A stretch of DNA of 64,000 nucleotides, taken from the NCBI GenBank assembly GCA_947573135.1, contig CANPDU010000001.1, positions 124,001-188,000 on the forward strand. The letters are read 5' to 3'. This DNA is from an uncultured Bacteroidales bacterium (lineage in GTDB: Bacteria > Bacteroidota > Bacteroidia > Bacteroidales > Muribaculaceae). This document shows, one piece after another, positions 10,717 through 21,336 of the stretch. The translations under genes were made by a program, and so were the position numbers. Every line of letters begins with the position of its first letter. Within the stretch, counting starts at the first letter, position 1. A model generated the notes under the pieces. It was not told the origin of the DNA and ran no database searches. It saw only the letters and a list, made by a program, of their open reading frames with translations.

Positions 10717-12180
10717 ATGAAATACGGATTCGACAACGAGAAATATCTCAAAATTCAGTCCGAACACATCAAAGAGCGCATCGCTCAGTTCGGCAACAAA
10801 CTCTACCTCGAGCTCGGAGGTAAACTTTTCGACGATTATCATGCCAGTCGCGTTCTGCCGGGTTTCAAGCCCGACAGCAAATTGCGTATGCTCTCACAGC
10901 TGGCCGACCACGCCGAGATTGTCATTGTGATCAGCGCCGTCGACATTGAGAAAAACAAAGTCCGCAACGACCTCGGCATCACCTACGACATGGACGTTCT
11001 GCGTCTCCGCGACGAATTTCAGAAGCGCGGCTTCCTTGTCAGCTCCGTTGTCGTGACCCACTACAACGGCCAGAGCAGCGCCGACGCTTTCCGTCAGCGG
11101 CTCGACCGCCTCGGCATACGCACATATTGCCACTACACCATCGACGGCTATCCCACCAACGTCGACCTCATCGACTCCGACGAAGGCTTCGGACGCAACG
11201 ACTACGTCGAGACCACCCGGCCCCTCGTCATCGTCACCGCTCCCGGTCCCGGCAGCGGCAAGATGGCAGTCTGCCTAAGCCAGCTCTACAACGAGCACAA
11301 GCGCGGCATCGAGGCCGGTTATGCCAAATTCGAGACCTTCCCCGTCTGGAGCCTTCCCCTCAAGCATCCAGTCAACATCGCATATGAGGCAGCCACTGCC
11401 GACCTCAACGACGTCAACATGATCGACCCCTTCCACCTCGAAGCCTACGGCAAGACCGCCATCAACTATAACCGCGACATCGAGATCTTCCCCGTCCTCA
11501 ACGCCCTCTTCGAAGGCATCTACGGCGAAAATCCCTATAAATCACCCACCGACATGGGTGTCAACATGGTCGGATTCTGCATCAACGACGACGAAGTCTG
11601 CTGCGAGGCATCCAAAAACGAGATCATCCGCCGCTACTACACCGCCCTTAACTCACTTGCCAACGGCAATGGTAACGACAACGAAGTCAATAAGATAGCT
11701 CTCCTCTTCAAGCAGGCTAAGATCGACACATCATACCGCCGCACGACCACGGCCGCCAAAGAGCGAGCCGACGCATGCGGGCGTCCCTGTTCAGCTATCG
11801 AACTCGACGACGGTACCATCATCACCGCCGAGACCAGCGATCTGCTCGGTCCGAGCGCGGCCCTGCTGCTCAACGCCCTCAAGCATCTTGCCGGCATCGA
11901 CCACTCGATAAAGCTCATTCCCCAGCACATGATCGAACCGATCCAGCACACCAAGACCTCCTACCTCAGCAGCCATAACCCCCGGCTCCACACCGACGAA
12001 GTCCTCGTCGCCCTATCCGTGCTCAGCACCCACGACGAAAACTGCCGCCGCGCCCTTGCCATGCTGCCCGCTCTCAAAGGCTGCCAGGTCCATTCCACAG
12101 TGATGCTCGGCGAAGTCGACCGCAAGATCTTCAACAAACTCGGCGTCGGCCTCACCTGCGACCCCAAAAAGAAAAAATAA
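10717..12180 (+). CDS. DUF1846 domain-containing protein
   Basis: MKYGFDNEKYLKIQSEHIKERIAQFGNKLYLELGGKLFDDYHASRVLPGFKPDSKLRML...VTAPGPGSGKMAVCLSQLYNEHKRGI. Confidence 0.88.
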   Translation: MKYGFDNEKYLKIQSEHIKERIAQFGNKLYLELGGKLFDDYHASRVLPGFKPDSKLRMLSQLADHAEIVIVISAVDIEKNKVRNDLGITYDMDVLRLRDEFQKRGFLVSSVVVTHYNGQSSADAFRQRLDRLGIRTYCHYTIDGYPTNVDLIDSDEGFGRNDYVETTRPLVIVTAPGPGSGKMAVCLSQLYNEHKRGIEAGYAKFETFPVWSLPLKHPVNIAYEAATADLNDVNMIDPFHLEAYGKTAINYNRDIEIFPVLNALFEGIYGENPYKSPTDMGVNMVGFCINDDEVCCEASKNEIIRRYYTALNSLANGNGNDNEVNKIALLFKQAKIDTSYRRTTTAAKERADACGRPCSAIELDDGTIITAETSDLLGPSAALLLNALKHLAGIDHSIKLIPQHMIEPIQHTKTSYLSSHNPRLHTDEVLVALSVLSTHDENCRRALAMLPALKGCQVHSTVMLGEVDRKIFNKLGVGLTCDPKKKK

Positions 12181-12192
12181 TCCCTCATCCCC

Positions 12193-12237
12193 TCCGACCC
12201 GTCCGACCTCTCCGACTGGTCTGACCTGTCCGACATG
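12193..12237. repeat. Five tandem 9-bp units, TCCGACCTG family
   Basis: TCCGACCCG TCCGACCTC TCCGACTGG TCTGACCTG TCCGACATG, between DUF1846 and RND operon ends. Confidence 0.92.
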
Positions 12238-12258
12238 TCTCCCATAGCCCCCTGACTC

Positions 12259-13608
12259 TCACCGCTCGCCGCCGCCGAGGGCGTGGTAGAGACTGATGAC
12301 GGCCTGGATCGCGGCGTAGCGGTCATTGGCTTCCGACAGCTCCGCGTCAAGCAGTCGCTGCTGTGCCGTCAGCACTTCGAGATAGTTGGTCGGAGAGTTG
12401 CGCATCAGCAGGCGCGTATTATGCACCGCTCCCTTCAGTGCCACGATCTGTTTTTTGTCAAGGATGAGACGCTCTACAGCCGTCTGCCACGACGACAGTG
12501 CGTCGTTGACCTCGATGCCGGCGTCGAGCAGCTTCTGGCTGAACGTCAGCGAGGCGATCTCGAACTCGGCCTTTGCCGTGCGCAGATTGGCCTCGTTGGT
12601 GCCACGGCTGAAAAGCGGCGCCGACAGCGAGCCCAGCGCATTGGCTATCCATTGCGAAGGATTGGCCACGCCGCTGCCCGACGTCGTTGTCCAGCCGAGG
12701 TTGCCCGACAGCCTGAGACTCGGATAGAATGCCGCACGGGCGACGTTGATGTCATAGAATGATTTCTGCAGATCATATTCGGCGGCTCTCACATCGGGGC
12801 GGTTGGACAGCATTGCGAGCGTGATTCCCGAAAACAGCGTGTCGGGAAACGACTGTCCGGCGAGCGACCCGCGGCTCAGATCGGCCTCCGGGTCGAGCAG
12901 CAGCGACCTGACGGCGTTCTCCTGAAGCATAATACGGTTGCGGAGTGTCAGCGCCGAATTCTCGACGTTCATACGGTTAGCCCGGGCCTGGAGCACGGCC
13001 GCCTCGTTTGACCGGCCGGCTCGCTTCAGCGCCTGCAGCACACGTATGTTCTCGTCCCACGTCTTGAGTGTCCGCTCGCTGATCGACAGCTGCTCGTCGA
13101 GCATCAGCAGCGTATAGTAACCGTTGGCAATCTCGGCCACCACCGACGTTCTGACGGCCTGAGCGTAAGCCTCCGCGCCATAGAACGACGCCTCGGCGCC
13201 GAGCCTGAGATTACGCTGACGCCCGAAGATATCGATCTCCCACGACGCCGACGGACCGATCGTAAACCGGCTTGCCGACTTGTGACCCGTGCTTCCCTCG
13301 GCGGCGATGCTCGCCGACGGCAGAAAAGCGAGCTGCGACGCCCGCAGGGTCGCGGCAGCCTCCTCGGTCCGCAGTTGTGCGACACGGAGATCCGTGTTGC
13401 GCTCCAGTCCGCGGTCGATCCATGACTGCAGACAAGAATCGGCAAACATCTCGCGCCACGACAGTGCGGCGAGCGGCGACAGTGTCGAGTCGTTGCGCCC
13501 CAGATCACTCACGTCATATTCGAGCGCCGGGCGCTCATATTTACTGTATAGACCGCATGAACTCAGCGCGGCGAGCGACAGCGCGGCGATGCAATATATT
13601 GATTTCAT
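12259..13608 (-). CDS. RND efflux outer-membrane lipoprotein (TolC/NodT family)
   Basis: LSSCGLYSKYERPALEYDV (lipobox), GPSASWEIDIFGRQRNLRLGAEASFYGAEAYAQAVRTSVVAEIANGYYTLL. Confidence 0.9.
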   Translation of the reverse strand: MKSIYCIAALSLAALSSCGLYSKYERPALEYDVSDLGRNDSTLSPLAALSWREMFADSCLQSWIDRGLERNTDLRVAQLRTEEAAATLRASQLAFLPSASIAAEGSTGHKSASRFTIGPSASWEIDIFGRQRNLRLGAEASFYGAEAYAQAVRTSVVAEIANGYYTLLMLDEQLSISERTLKTWDENIRVLQALKRAGRSNEAAVLQARANRMNVENSALTLRNRIMLQENAVRSLLLDPEADLSRGSLAGQSFPDTLFSGITLAMLSNRPDVRAAEYDLQKSFYDINVARAAFYPSLRLSGNLGWTTTSGSGVANPSQWIANALGSLSAPLFSRGTNEANLRTAKAEFEIASLTFSQKLLDAGIEVNDALSSWQTAVERLILDKKQIVALKGAVHNTRLLMRNSPTNYLEVLTAQQRLLDAELSEANDRYAAIQAVISLYHALGGGER

Positions 13609-16600
13609 TTTCTTTTCTTATTTGGCATTACACGTTCTTCAATTGTCTGGAACACAATAAACAGCACCGGCACCACAAACAGCAGGGCGACCGTGCCGAC
13701 AAGCATGCCGCCGACCGTGCCCACGCCGATAGAGATATTGCCGTTGGCGCCGACGCCGCTGGCAAACGCAAGCGGTATCATGCCGAAGATCATCGTCATC
13801 GAAGTCATCACGATTGGTCTCAGACGCGCGCGGGCAGCCGAAGTGACCGCGTCGACTATCGACATGCCGCCCTTGCGGCGCTCTGAAGCGTACTCCGTCA
13901 TCAGGATGGCCGTCTTGGCCAGCAGGCCTATAAGCATCAGCAGGCCGATCTGGAGATAGATATTGTTCTCCAGGCCGAACATACGGGCAAACAGAAAGCT
14001 GCCCGCCAGACCGAAAGGCACCGACAGAAGCACGGCCCACGGTATGAACAGACTCTCATACAGCCCGCAGAGTATCAGATAGATGAACACGACGCAGACA
14101 ATAAAGATAAACACCGTCGAGCTTCCCGACGAAGCCTCTTCGCGACTCATGCCGCCGAATTCATATCCGTAGCCGGCCGGCAGATTGGCTGCGCACACCT
14201 CGCGCACAGCCTCGATAGCCTCACCCGAACTGTAGCCCGACGCCGGAGTGCCGTTGACCTGGATCGACGAGAAAAGATTGAAGCGCGACAGACTCTGCGA
14301 GCCGTAGATCCTCTTCAGTTTCAGATACTGGCTTATCGGAGTCATGTCGCCCGACGAATTGCGCACGAAGATATTGGCCAGCGACTGAGTGTCGAGACGG
14401 AATTCGGGCGATGCCTGCACCATCACCCTGTAGAGCTTCGAGAAGCGGTTGATGTTGGACGCATACGATCCGCCGATATAACCCGAAAGCGCACTGAGCA
14501 CGTCGCCCGGCTGCACACCGTTGCGCAGCGCCCGGGCGGCGTCGACTTCGACAAGATACTGCGGATATTTGGTGTCGAACGATGTCGTCGCCCTCGCTAT
14601 CTCAGGCCTTTGATTGAGGTCGGCGATAATATTGTTGGTGATGCGCTGCAGATCTTCGATCGTGCCGCCTTTCTGATCCTGGACATGGATCTCGAAGCCG
14701 TTGCTCATGCCGTAGCCCGGAATCATGCCGCGGGTGAAAACAATGATGCGCGCGCCGGTGATGTCGGCCGTGCGGCGGTATATCTCGTCGATCACTGACT
14801 GTATGTCGTCGCCCTTTCCGGTGCGTTCGCTCCAGTCTTTAAGACGGATGTCGAACATTCCGCTCGACGATCCTACACCGCTCATCATGCCCCAGCCCGT
14901 TGTGCGTGAATAGATCTTGATCTGGGGTATATCGGAGATACGGCGGTCGATCTCTTCCATCACTTTGGTGGTCTCGACGAGGTTGGTGCCCGGAGGCGTC
15001 ATCACGTCGATGTTGATCGACCCCATGTCTTCCTGAGGCACAAGGCCGGTCTTGGTGTTGATCATCAGATAATATAGACTGCCCCCGGCCGCAAGCAGCA
15101 AAATAGCCACAAGCCATTTGCGCGCGATCATAAATCTGACGCCCGACGTGTATTTTGTAACCAGCCGTCCGAAACCGGCCTCAAATGCCGTGTGAAAGCG
15201 CGACGAGAAGCTCTTGCGGCCCTCTGTCGCGTGGGGCGTCATGATCAGCGCGCACAGCGCCGGACTGAGTGTCATGGCGTTGAGCAGCGATATGCCGACG
15301 GCTACGGCCATCGTCAGGCCGAACTGCGTGTAGAACGTTCCCGTCGTGCCGCCCATAAAGCTGACCGGAATAAACACGGCCATGAACACGATAGTCGTCG
15401 TCAGCAGAGCGGCCGTAATGCCGTGCATACCTTCTACGGTCGCCTCGTAGGGTGATCTGACACCCTCGTCGAACTTCGCCTGGACGGCCTCGACTACGAC
15501 TATCGCGTCGTCGACAACCGTGCCGATCACCAGCACCAGTGCGAAGAGGGTGATCAGATTGAGGCTGAAGCCTGCGAGATTGAGGAAGATAAACGTTCCG
15601 ATAAGCGACACGACGATCGACAGCGTCGGGATGACTGTCGCTTTGAAACTCTGCAGAAAGATATAGACCACAAGCACCACAAGCAGCACAGCCTCGATGA
15701 GCGTGCGTATCACCTTGCTGATCGAGGCGTCGAGAAAGTCTTTGGTACTCATCAGGTCGACCAGCTCCATGCCTTTGGGAAGCGTCTCGCGTATGCGCTC
15801 CACTTCTTTGTCGACCGCCTTGATGATTTCGTTGGCGTTGGATCCCGATGTCTGCGAGATCATGCACGTTGTGCCCGGTTTGCCGTTGACCGAACCGATA
15901 TATTCGTAGGACCGCGCGCCGAGTTCGACACGCGCCACATCCTTGAGTTTCAGCACCGATCCGTCGGGCAGCGCTCTGACGACAAGGTTTTCGAAATCGC
16001 TTTCGTTCTCATAGCGGCCGCGATATTTGAGCGTATAGCGGAACGTGTTGTCCGACTCGGCTCCGAGAGTGCCGGTCGGCGACTCGAGGTTCTGCTCGTC
16101 AAGCACCTTGCGGATGTCGGACGGCATCAGACGGTACTGTGCCATTTTTGCCGGGTCGAGCCATATGCGCAGTGAGTAGTCGGCGCCGCGGATGTCGACC
16201 TCGCCCACTCCGGCGATACGCGACAGCCGCGGCTCGATGTTGATTTTCATGTAATTGGACAGGAACGTGCGGTCAAACGTTTCGTCGGGGCTGTAGAGAG
16301 CCAGCGTCTTGATGCGCGAAGTCTGACGCTTGCGCACATTGATGCCGCTGCGCGTCACCTCGCCCGGCAGAAGCCCCTGGGCCGAGGCCAGACGATTCTG
16401 AACGTTGACCATGGCCATGTCGCCGTCTGTGCCCTGGCGGAAATAGACCTGAATGTTACCTGAGCCGTTGTTTGACGCCGACGACACCATGTAGATCATA
16501 TCCTCGACACCGTTGATGGCCTCCTCGATCGGCACTATCACACTCTTCTGGACAGTCTCGGCGTTGGCGCCGGCATAACTGGCGCTCACGCTGACCGTCG

Positions 16601-16724
16601 GCGGCGCGATCTCCGGAAACTGTTCGACCGGCAGCCCGGCCAGCGAAATCAGTCCGAGCAGAACGATTGCGACCGATATCACACACGACAGTATCGGACG
16701 GTCGATAAAAGTTCTGATCGTCAT
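13605..16724 (-). CDS. RND efflux transporter permease (AcrB/HAE1 family)
   Basis: 1039 aa; MTIRTFIDRPILSCVISVAIVLLGLISLAGLPVEQFPEIAPPTVSVSASYAGANAETVQKSV; repeated 12-TM RND architecture. Confidence 0.95.
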   Translation of the reverse strand: MTIRTFIDRPILSCVISVAIVLLGLISLAGLPVEQFPEIAPPTVSVSASYAGANAETVQKSVIVPIEEAINGVEDMIYMVSSASNNGSGNIQVYFRQGTDGDMAMVNVQNRLASAQGLLPGEVTRSGINVRKRQTSRIKTLALYSPDETFDRTFLSNYMKINIEPRLSRIAGVGEVDIRGADYSLRIWLDPAKMAQYRLMPSDIRKVLDEQNLESPTGTLGAESDNTFRYTLKYRGRYENESDFENLVVRALPDGSVLKLKDVARVELGARSYEYIGSVNGKPGTTCMISQTSGSNANEIIKAVDKEVERIRETLPKGMELVDLMSTKDFLDASISKVIRTLIEAVLLVVLVVYIFLQSFKATVIPTLSIVVSLIGTFIFLNLAGFSLNLITLFALVLVIGTVVDDAIVVVEAVQAKFDEGVRSPYEATVEGMHGITAALLTTTIVFMAVFIPVSFMGGTTGTFYTQFGLTMAVAVGISLLNAMTLSPALCALIMTPHATEGRKSFSSRFHTAFEAGFGRLVTKYTSGVRFMIARKWLVAILLLAAGGSLYYLMINTKTGLVPQEDMGSINIDVMTPPGTNLVETTKVMEEIDRRISDIPQIKIYSRTTGWGMMSGVGSSSGMFDIRLKDWSERTGKGDDIQSVIDEIYRRTADITGARIIVFTRGMIPGYGMSNGFEIHVQDQKGGTIEDLQRITNNIIADLNQRPEIARATTSFDTKYPQYLVEVDAARALRNGVQPGDVLSALSGYIGGSYASNINRFSKLYRVMVQASPEFRLDTQSLANIFVRNSSGDMTPISQYLKLKRIYGSQSLSRFNLFSSIQVNGTPASGYSSGEAIEAVREVCAANLPAGYGYEFGGMSREEASSGSSTVFIFIVCVVFIYLILCGLYESLFIPWAVLLSVPFGLAGSFLFARMFGLENNIYLQIGLLMLIGLLAKTAILMTEYASERRKGGMSIVDAVTSAARARLRPIVMTSMTMIFGMIPLAFASGVGANGNISIGVGTVGGMLVGTVALLFVVPVLFIVFQTIEERVMPNKKRK

Positions 16725-17830
16725 TGCGCTGCGCTTTTAGCGTTGATAACAGTCCCTTCCTTGATCAGGCCCGCGCCTTCCGACACAATCGTGTCGCCGA
16801 CCTGCAGGCCGCCGGTGACGACATACTCCCGGCCGTTGCTCTCGGGGAGCACCTTAATCTCGGTCGACACGGCGCGGTCGTCGACCACGCGGTAGACAAA
16901 CACCTTGTCCTGAAGCTCGTAGGTCGCGCCCTGCGGTATCACGATACAGTCATTGTAGACCGACGGTATGATGACCGAACCCGTTCCGCCGTCGCGGAGC
17001 AGACGGTCGGGATTGGCAAAGACGGCGCGGTAGCTTATCGCGCCGGTCGAATTGTTGATCGTGCCGCTGACGGCGTCGATGCGGCCTTTGACCGGATAAA
17101 GCTCGCCGTTGCTCATCACAAATTCCACCTCGGGCATCTCGTCGAGAGCCTGCTTCATCGAACCGTAGCGGCGCACCATCTCGAGCATCTGGTTCTCGGC
17201 CATCGAAAAGTAGGCATAGATCTCGCCGTTGTCGCTCACGGTGACAAGCGGTTCCGTATTGCCCGACTTCAGGAGCGTGCCGACACGGTAAGGAATCATG
17301 CTCGCCACGCCGTTGACCGGCGATTTGACCTTAGTGTACGACAGATCGGTCGCCGCCTTGTCGAGTTCGGCCTTTGCCAGACGCAGCTTGGCGTTAGCCT
17401 CGGCGAGCTCGTTTTTGGCAGTGTTCAGTTCAAACTCAGAAATGACTTTCTCCTGATAAAGCTCCTTGTTGCTCTCCAGCACCAGCTCGGCCGTCGAAAC
17501 CGACGCCTCGGCACTGTTGACATTGGCTCTGGCTATGTCGTAGGCAGCCTGAAATTTGGCCGAGTCTATCTCGAAAAGCACCTGTCCCTTGCGCACCTCG
17601 TCGCCTTCGCGTATGCGTATATGCGTCAGTATGCCGTCGACCTGCGGCCTGATCTCTACGGTCTGGCAGCCGGTGACTGTGGCCGGATAACTTGAGTTGA
17701 GAGTACGGTCGGCAGTCTCTATGACGAGTGTCGGATATGTGACGGGAGCCTTCTCTTCAGTTGACTTGCCGCCGCACGAGCAGAGCGAAAGCAGAAAAAC
17801 GCCCGATGCAAAAACTGTGATTTTATTCAT
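16721..17830 (-). CDS. RND efflux periplasmic adaptor subunit
   Basis: VEIRPQVDGILTHIRIREGDEVRKGQVLFEID...LSYTKVKSPVNGVASMI; lipobox LLSLCSC. Confidence 0.93.
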   Translation of the reverse strand: MNKITVFASGVFLLSLCSCGGKSTEEKAPVTYPTLVIETADRTLNSSYPATVTGCQTVEIRPQVDGILTHIRIREGDEVRKGQVLFEIDSAKFQAAYDIARANVNSAEASVSTAELVLESNKELYQEKVISEFELNTAKNELAEANAKLRLAKAELDKAATDLSYTKVKSPVNGVASMIPYRVGTLLKSGNTEPLVTVSDNGEIYAYFSMAENQMLEMVRRYGSMKQALDEMPEVEFVMSNGELYPVKGRIDAVSGTINNSTGAISYRAVFANPDRLLRDGGTGSVIIPSVYNDCIVIPQGATYELQDKVFVYRVVDDRAVSTEIKVLPESNGREYVVTGGLQVGDTIVSEGAGLIKEGTVINAKSAAQ

Positions 17831-17881
17831 TAGGTCTATGATATGGAGTAAAGGATATTAATGATTGGTCTATAAGAGGTT

Positions 17882-19321
17882 CTATTTGCGCGAGCGTCCG
17901 ACGGTCACCGTCTTGCCAGGCTTTACCTCGATCTCGGCTGTAACGATATGATTGCCTGCGTTATCGCTGCCCGTCACTGTCGGGAGCGCTTTTTTACCCT
18001 GATAGAGAGCATCGCCGTCGCCGACAAACGACGCGCGCCACGTCAGCGTCTGCGGTGTGTTGTTGGTAAACTCGGTCCGGTCATGGCCGACGTGTCTGAC
18101 AGTCACCGATCCGCCGAGCATCGGCACATCGCGGGCCGTCGACTCGGTCGACTCGCCGCCGCGGTAGCATGTAGCGACCGACATTTCAGACGCCGACGGC
18201 TGTATGCCCATCAGGCCGCAGAAGATGCCTTCGATCACCCCGTATGACACCTCGGGATAGTCGTTGCGCTTAATCGTCGTTAGCCCGGTAAGTATCTCAC
18301 GGGCAGCGTCGGCATAGCCCAGACGGTAAAGGAAAACCGGGAAGGCCGAAAGATTTTCGACGTTCCACGGCCGCGACATCACGTCGGCGACCGAAGCCTT
18401 CACCCTTTCGGGACGGTCGAGAGCGCCGATAAGCAGCAGGTAGGGAATGCCCTCGCCGCGGTGAAACTCCTTGTCCTGAGTGTAGTATGTGTTGTAACGG
18501 TTATTCTCTTCGTCCCACCACACGCTTTCGATCAGGTCGCCGTAACGGGCGGCTGTGCGTGCGGCAAAAGCGGCCTCGGATTCATTGCCGTTGCGCGCGG
18601 CAATTTTAGCATATGAATCATATGCGCATTTTGCTGCGCCGACAAGGTCGATGGCCACGGTGATGCCCGAGAAGTTCTCAGCATAAGACGGCAGCCCACG
18701 GCATGTGTGAAAGCCTTTCTTGCGGTCGAAAGGCTCGGGAGTGTTCATGAAGCGGCGGCGACCCATGATACTGTCGGGAGTGAGCGCCCAGCGGTCGGCA
18801 TAGTCATGGGCCGTGCGCTCATAGAAACCGACAAACGGAGGCGCCGACAGATACAGCTCGTTGCCGGTCCACTCGTAGACACCGTAACAAGCACGCATCA
18901 CGTCGAAATTGGCCGGAAGATTATACCAGAATTCCTTGTCGTTGCCGAAGTCGCACGGAGCCGGACGGTCGAACTTATCGATCTCCCAGTAGGAACACCA
19001 GTCCTTGCTCTCGCTTATGTTGGCGGCAATCTTGCCGAGCATATTGGCGTTGTGGCTGTCGAGACCGAGCAGACAGGCCCCGATAACCTGATGAGAAACG
19101 TCGCGCATACAGAAAGCGTCGCGTCCGGGCAAAGCGGCCTCATACCATATGCCGACCGGATCATCGGCGTCGTGGACATAACTGAGCGCCATGTCGCGCG
19201 CCCAGCGGTAAGTGTTTTCGAGCGTACTGTCGCTCGACTCAAAACCGGCCGGCGCCCCCGCGGCCGTCATGACAACTGCTCCGAGTGCCATCGCCCCAAA
19301 TATCAATCGTAAGTTATTCAT
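17882..19321 (-). CDS. Secreted six-hairpin glycosidase-like protein
   Basis: Signal peptide MNNLRLIFGAMALGAVVMTAAGA; TYRWARDMALSYVHDADDPVGIWYEAALPGRDAFCMRDVSHQ; ORF opens at 19345. Confidence 0.6.
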   Translation of the reverse strand: MNNLRLIFGAMALGAVVMTAAGAPAGFESSDSTLENTYRWARDMALSYVHDADDPVGIWYEAALPGRDAFCMRDVSHQVIGACLLGLDSHNANMLGKIAANISESKDWCSYWEIDKFDRPAPCDFGNDKEFWYNLPANFDVMRACYGVYEWTGNELYLSAPPFVGFYERTAHDYADRWALTPDSIMGRRRFMNTPEPFDRKKGFHTCRGLPSYAENFSGITVAIDLVGAAKCAYDSYAKIAARNGNESEAAFAARTAARYGDLIESVWWDEENNRYNTYYTQDKEFHRGEGIPYLLLIGALDRPERVKASVADVMSRPWNVENLSAFPVFLYRLGYADAAREILTGLTTIKRNDYPEVSYGVIEGIFCGLMGIQPSASEMSVATCYRGGESTESTARDVPMLGGSVTVRHVGHDRTEFTNNTPQTLTWRASFVGDGDALYQGKKALPTVTGSDNAGNHIVTAEIEVKPGKTVTVGRSRK

Positions 19322-19357
19322 TTTTAATTGACTACATTTTTTCACTTCTACAAAATT

Positions 19358-19441
19358 ACAAAAATCTGCACGAATATTTCAGCAAATTGGACAAAAATCT
19401 GCACGAATATCGGGGCGAATCACACAAAAATCTGCACGAAT
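19358..19441. repeat. Three direct copies of ACAAAAATCTGCACGAAT(AT) at exactly 33-bp period
   Basis: Copies start at 19358, 19391 and 19424; 13-bp non-identical spacers ttcagcaaattgg and cggggcgaatcac. Confidence 0.95.
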
Positions 19442-19457
19442 CGGACTTGGCGACTTT

Positions 19458-21332
19458 TTACCAGGCATATCGGTTGAGGTCGGAGAGGCGGGGGACGCCC
19501 GACAGCGCCGGGATCTCGTAGATGACTTGCAGGGCGAGCGCACGGGTCATCAGCATGTCGTCGTGATAGCCCCGCCGGGCGCCGAAAGCGCCTCTCTCGT
19601 CCTGACGGTAGACAGCGAGCTCATAGCATGCTCCAGCCGAATTCTCGACATACTCGTGCTCGCGCACGGCGCGGACGAGACCGTTGATCAGAGCGGCCTT
19701 TGTCGCGCGGTTGGTGTGAAAACCTATGCGCCACGAGGTCACAGGCGAACCGTCGTCGGATCTTGAGCGCCGGTAGAGATTATGATAGCTGTCGGCAAGC
19801 CGCTGAAGGACATAACCGTTCGATCCGCCGCCGTTGCCCGACTCCGACTCGAGGGAGTTGCTCTCGATGACGAGGAGAGCCTCGTTGTAGCGGACCGCCA
19901 CGACACGGGCTATGTCGACCAAAATGTCGTGATCGACGTGTCCGCGCCACTGTGCGACGACCTCGTGACGGTCAGAGAAGGCGTCGCAGCGCCTCACCAC
20001 TGCAATGACCGACCAGTCGGCCGAGGCGGTGCGTCCGCCGACATCGACGGCCACAACATATTCGGCTCCTGGGCGCGGCTCCTCCCAGATCTCCAGCTCG
20101 CCGCCGGGACGGTCATATAAAGCGTCACCTACAACGGCGCAACGTCGCTCCGGCTCGCGGCAGTCCTTGAGCAGGCGGTCGATATCAGCCTGGTCGAACA
20201 CTCCGGCGTTTGTGGCGCCGAAGGCCTCAGTGTCGGTTGAAGGATATTCGGCGTAGAGTTTCTGAATGTCTTTGTCGGCACGGGCTTTCTCGCGGTACCA
20301 GTTGATCTGTTCGAGAGTGCATCCGAGTCGCCACAGATTGAGCTCGCGGTCAGACAGCGACGCGACAAAGTCTGCCGGGGGCACCGAAAGCGGCAGGGTG
20401 TTGGTCTCGACCTCAAACCAGGCGACAAACACCGGTCGCTTGTCGCTCTCGCCGTTTTTGGCGCGCTGCCACTCCTCGTAGAAGTAGTTGCCCATGCCGT
20501 TGGCGGTCGACTCCATGGCCACGAGCGAGTAAGGAATGAGAGCTACCGATCCGCAGACACTGCGTATCAGATCGTTGGGCGACTGCGAGGGGGTGTCGCG
20601 CCAGAAAGCGGTCTCCGACAGATGAGCCATCGCTATGTCGTAGCCGCGGATCGCATCCTGAGCCTCGCTCGACGTGACGGCCACGCGGCAGCCGCGTCCG
20701 GCAATCTCGCGGACGTTGGACGACCCTTCGAAAGGCTTGAAAAGCAGTTTTGTCTCACCGTCGTCGCCGCCGTCCCACATGTCGGCCGGATAGTCGCGCA
20801 CAAGCTCGGTGTACATGCGCCGGATATTGACCGCGCTGTCTTTGTTATGGCAGCATATGAGCGAACTCCAGTTGGGGAGCAGACACATCTGGATCCATGC
20901 CATATAGTTCTGTATCAGCGTCGAGCATCCCCACTGGCGCGCCTTGAGCACGATGATGCGTATCGGACGGCCGGCGAGGCGGTCGGCCTCGAGGACGGCG
21001 AGCACCTTGCGCTGCCCCCGGTTGAGCACCAAGGGTGTCAGGCGCCAGCCTGTCTTGGGCTTGATCTTCACGCAGGTGACACACCAGTATTCGAAATCGT
21101 AGCGGCAGCGCAGTATGCGCCACTGTTTCTCGCCCGAAGCGACGGCATAGAGCGGATCGTCGAGCATGGCGCGCGGCACACGCGCCCTTGACAGCCCCCT
21201 GACCGGCGTATCGACCTCAACGCGGTCGCCGAAGCACGATATGCCCGCTACGGGGTCATAATCGTCGGTCCGGGCGGCCTTGCGCCTTTCATTTTCGGCG
21301 ATAAAAGCCGGAATGTCTATTCTCTTTTCCAT
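19458..21332 (-). CDS. Phage terminase large subunit-like protein
   Basis: ATPase-like VLKARQWGCSTLIQNY (Walker A-like), IAMAHLSETAFW (Walker B-like), nuclease-like VAVDVGGRTASADWSVIAVV, LLVIESNSLE, HDDMLMTRALA. Confidence 0.82.
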   Translation of the reverse strand: MEKRIDIPAFIAENERRKAARTDDYDPVAGISCFGDRVEVDTPVRGLSRARVPRAMLDDPLYAVASGEKQWRILRCRYDFEYWCVTCVKIKPKTGWRLTPLVLNRGQRKVLAVLEADRLAGRPIRIIVLKARQWGCSTLIQNYMAWIQMCLLPNWSSLICCHNKDSAVNIRRMYTELVRDYPADMWDGGDDGETKLLFKPFEGSSNVREIAGRGCRVAVTSSEAQDAIRGYDIAMAHLSETAFWRDTPSQSPNDLIRSVCGSVALIPYSLVAMESTANGMGNYFYEEWQRAKNGESDKRPVFVAWFEVETNTLPLSVPPADFVASLSDRELNLWRLGCTLEQINWYREKARADKDIQKLYAEYPSTDTEAFGATNAGVFDQADIDRLLKDCREPERRCAVVGDALYDRPGGELEIWEEPRPGAEYVVAVDVGGRTASADWSVIAVVRRCDAFSDRHEVVAQWRGHVDHDILVDIARVVAVRYNEALLVIESNSLESESGNGGGSNGYVLQRLADSYHNLYRRSRSDDGSPVTSWRIGFHTNRATKAALINGLVRAVREHEYVENSAGACYELAVYRQDERGAFGARRGYHDDMLMTRALALQVIYEIPALSGVPRLSDLNRYAW

Positions 21333-21336
21333 GGCA

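Noticed and set aside
12283-12762. Long antisense ORFs opposite RND genes and many other overlapping ORFs in the track
   Set aside because: They are shadow frames in GC-rich coding sequence and lack recognisable domains or plausible starts; the opposite strand carries clear families.
13605-17830. RND efflux operon as an unusual system
   Set aside because: Standard adaptor-permease-outer membrane gene order with canonical sequences.
19358-19441. Possible CRISPR array (three 20-bp repeats)
   Set aside because: Spacers are only 13 bp, there are just three repeats, and no cas genes are nearby.
19285-19521. Plus-strand 78-aa ORF with KNLHEY repeats as a real repeat protein
   Set aside because: It overlaps the starts and ends of well-supported minus-strand genes and is best explained as the DNA repeat read in frame.
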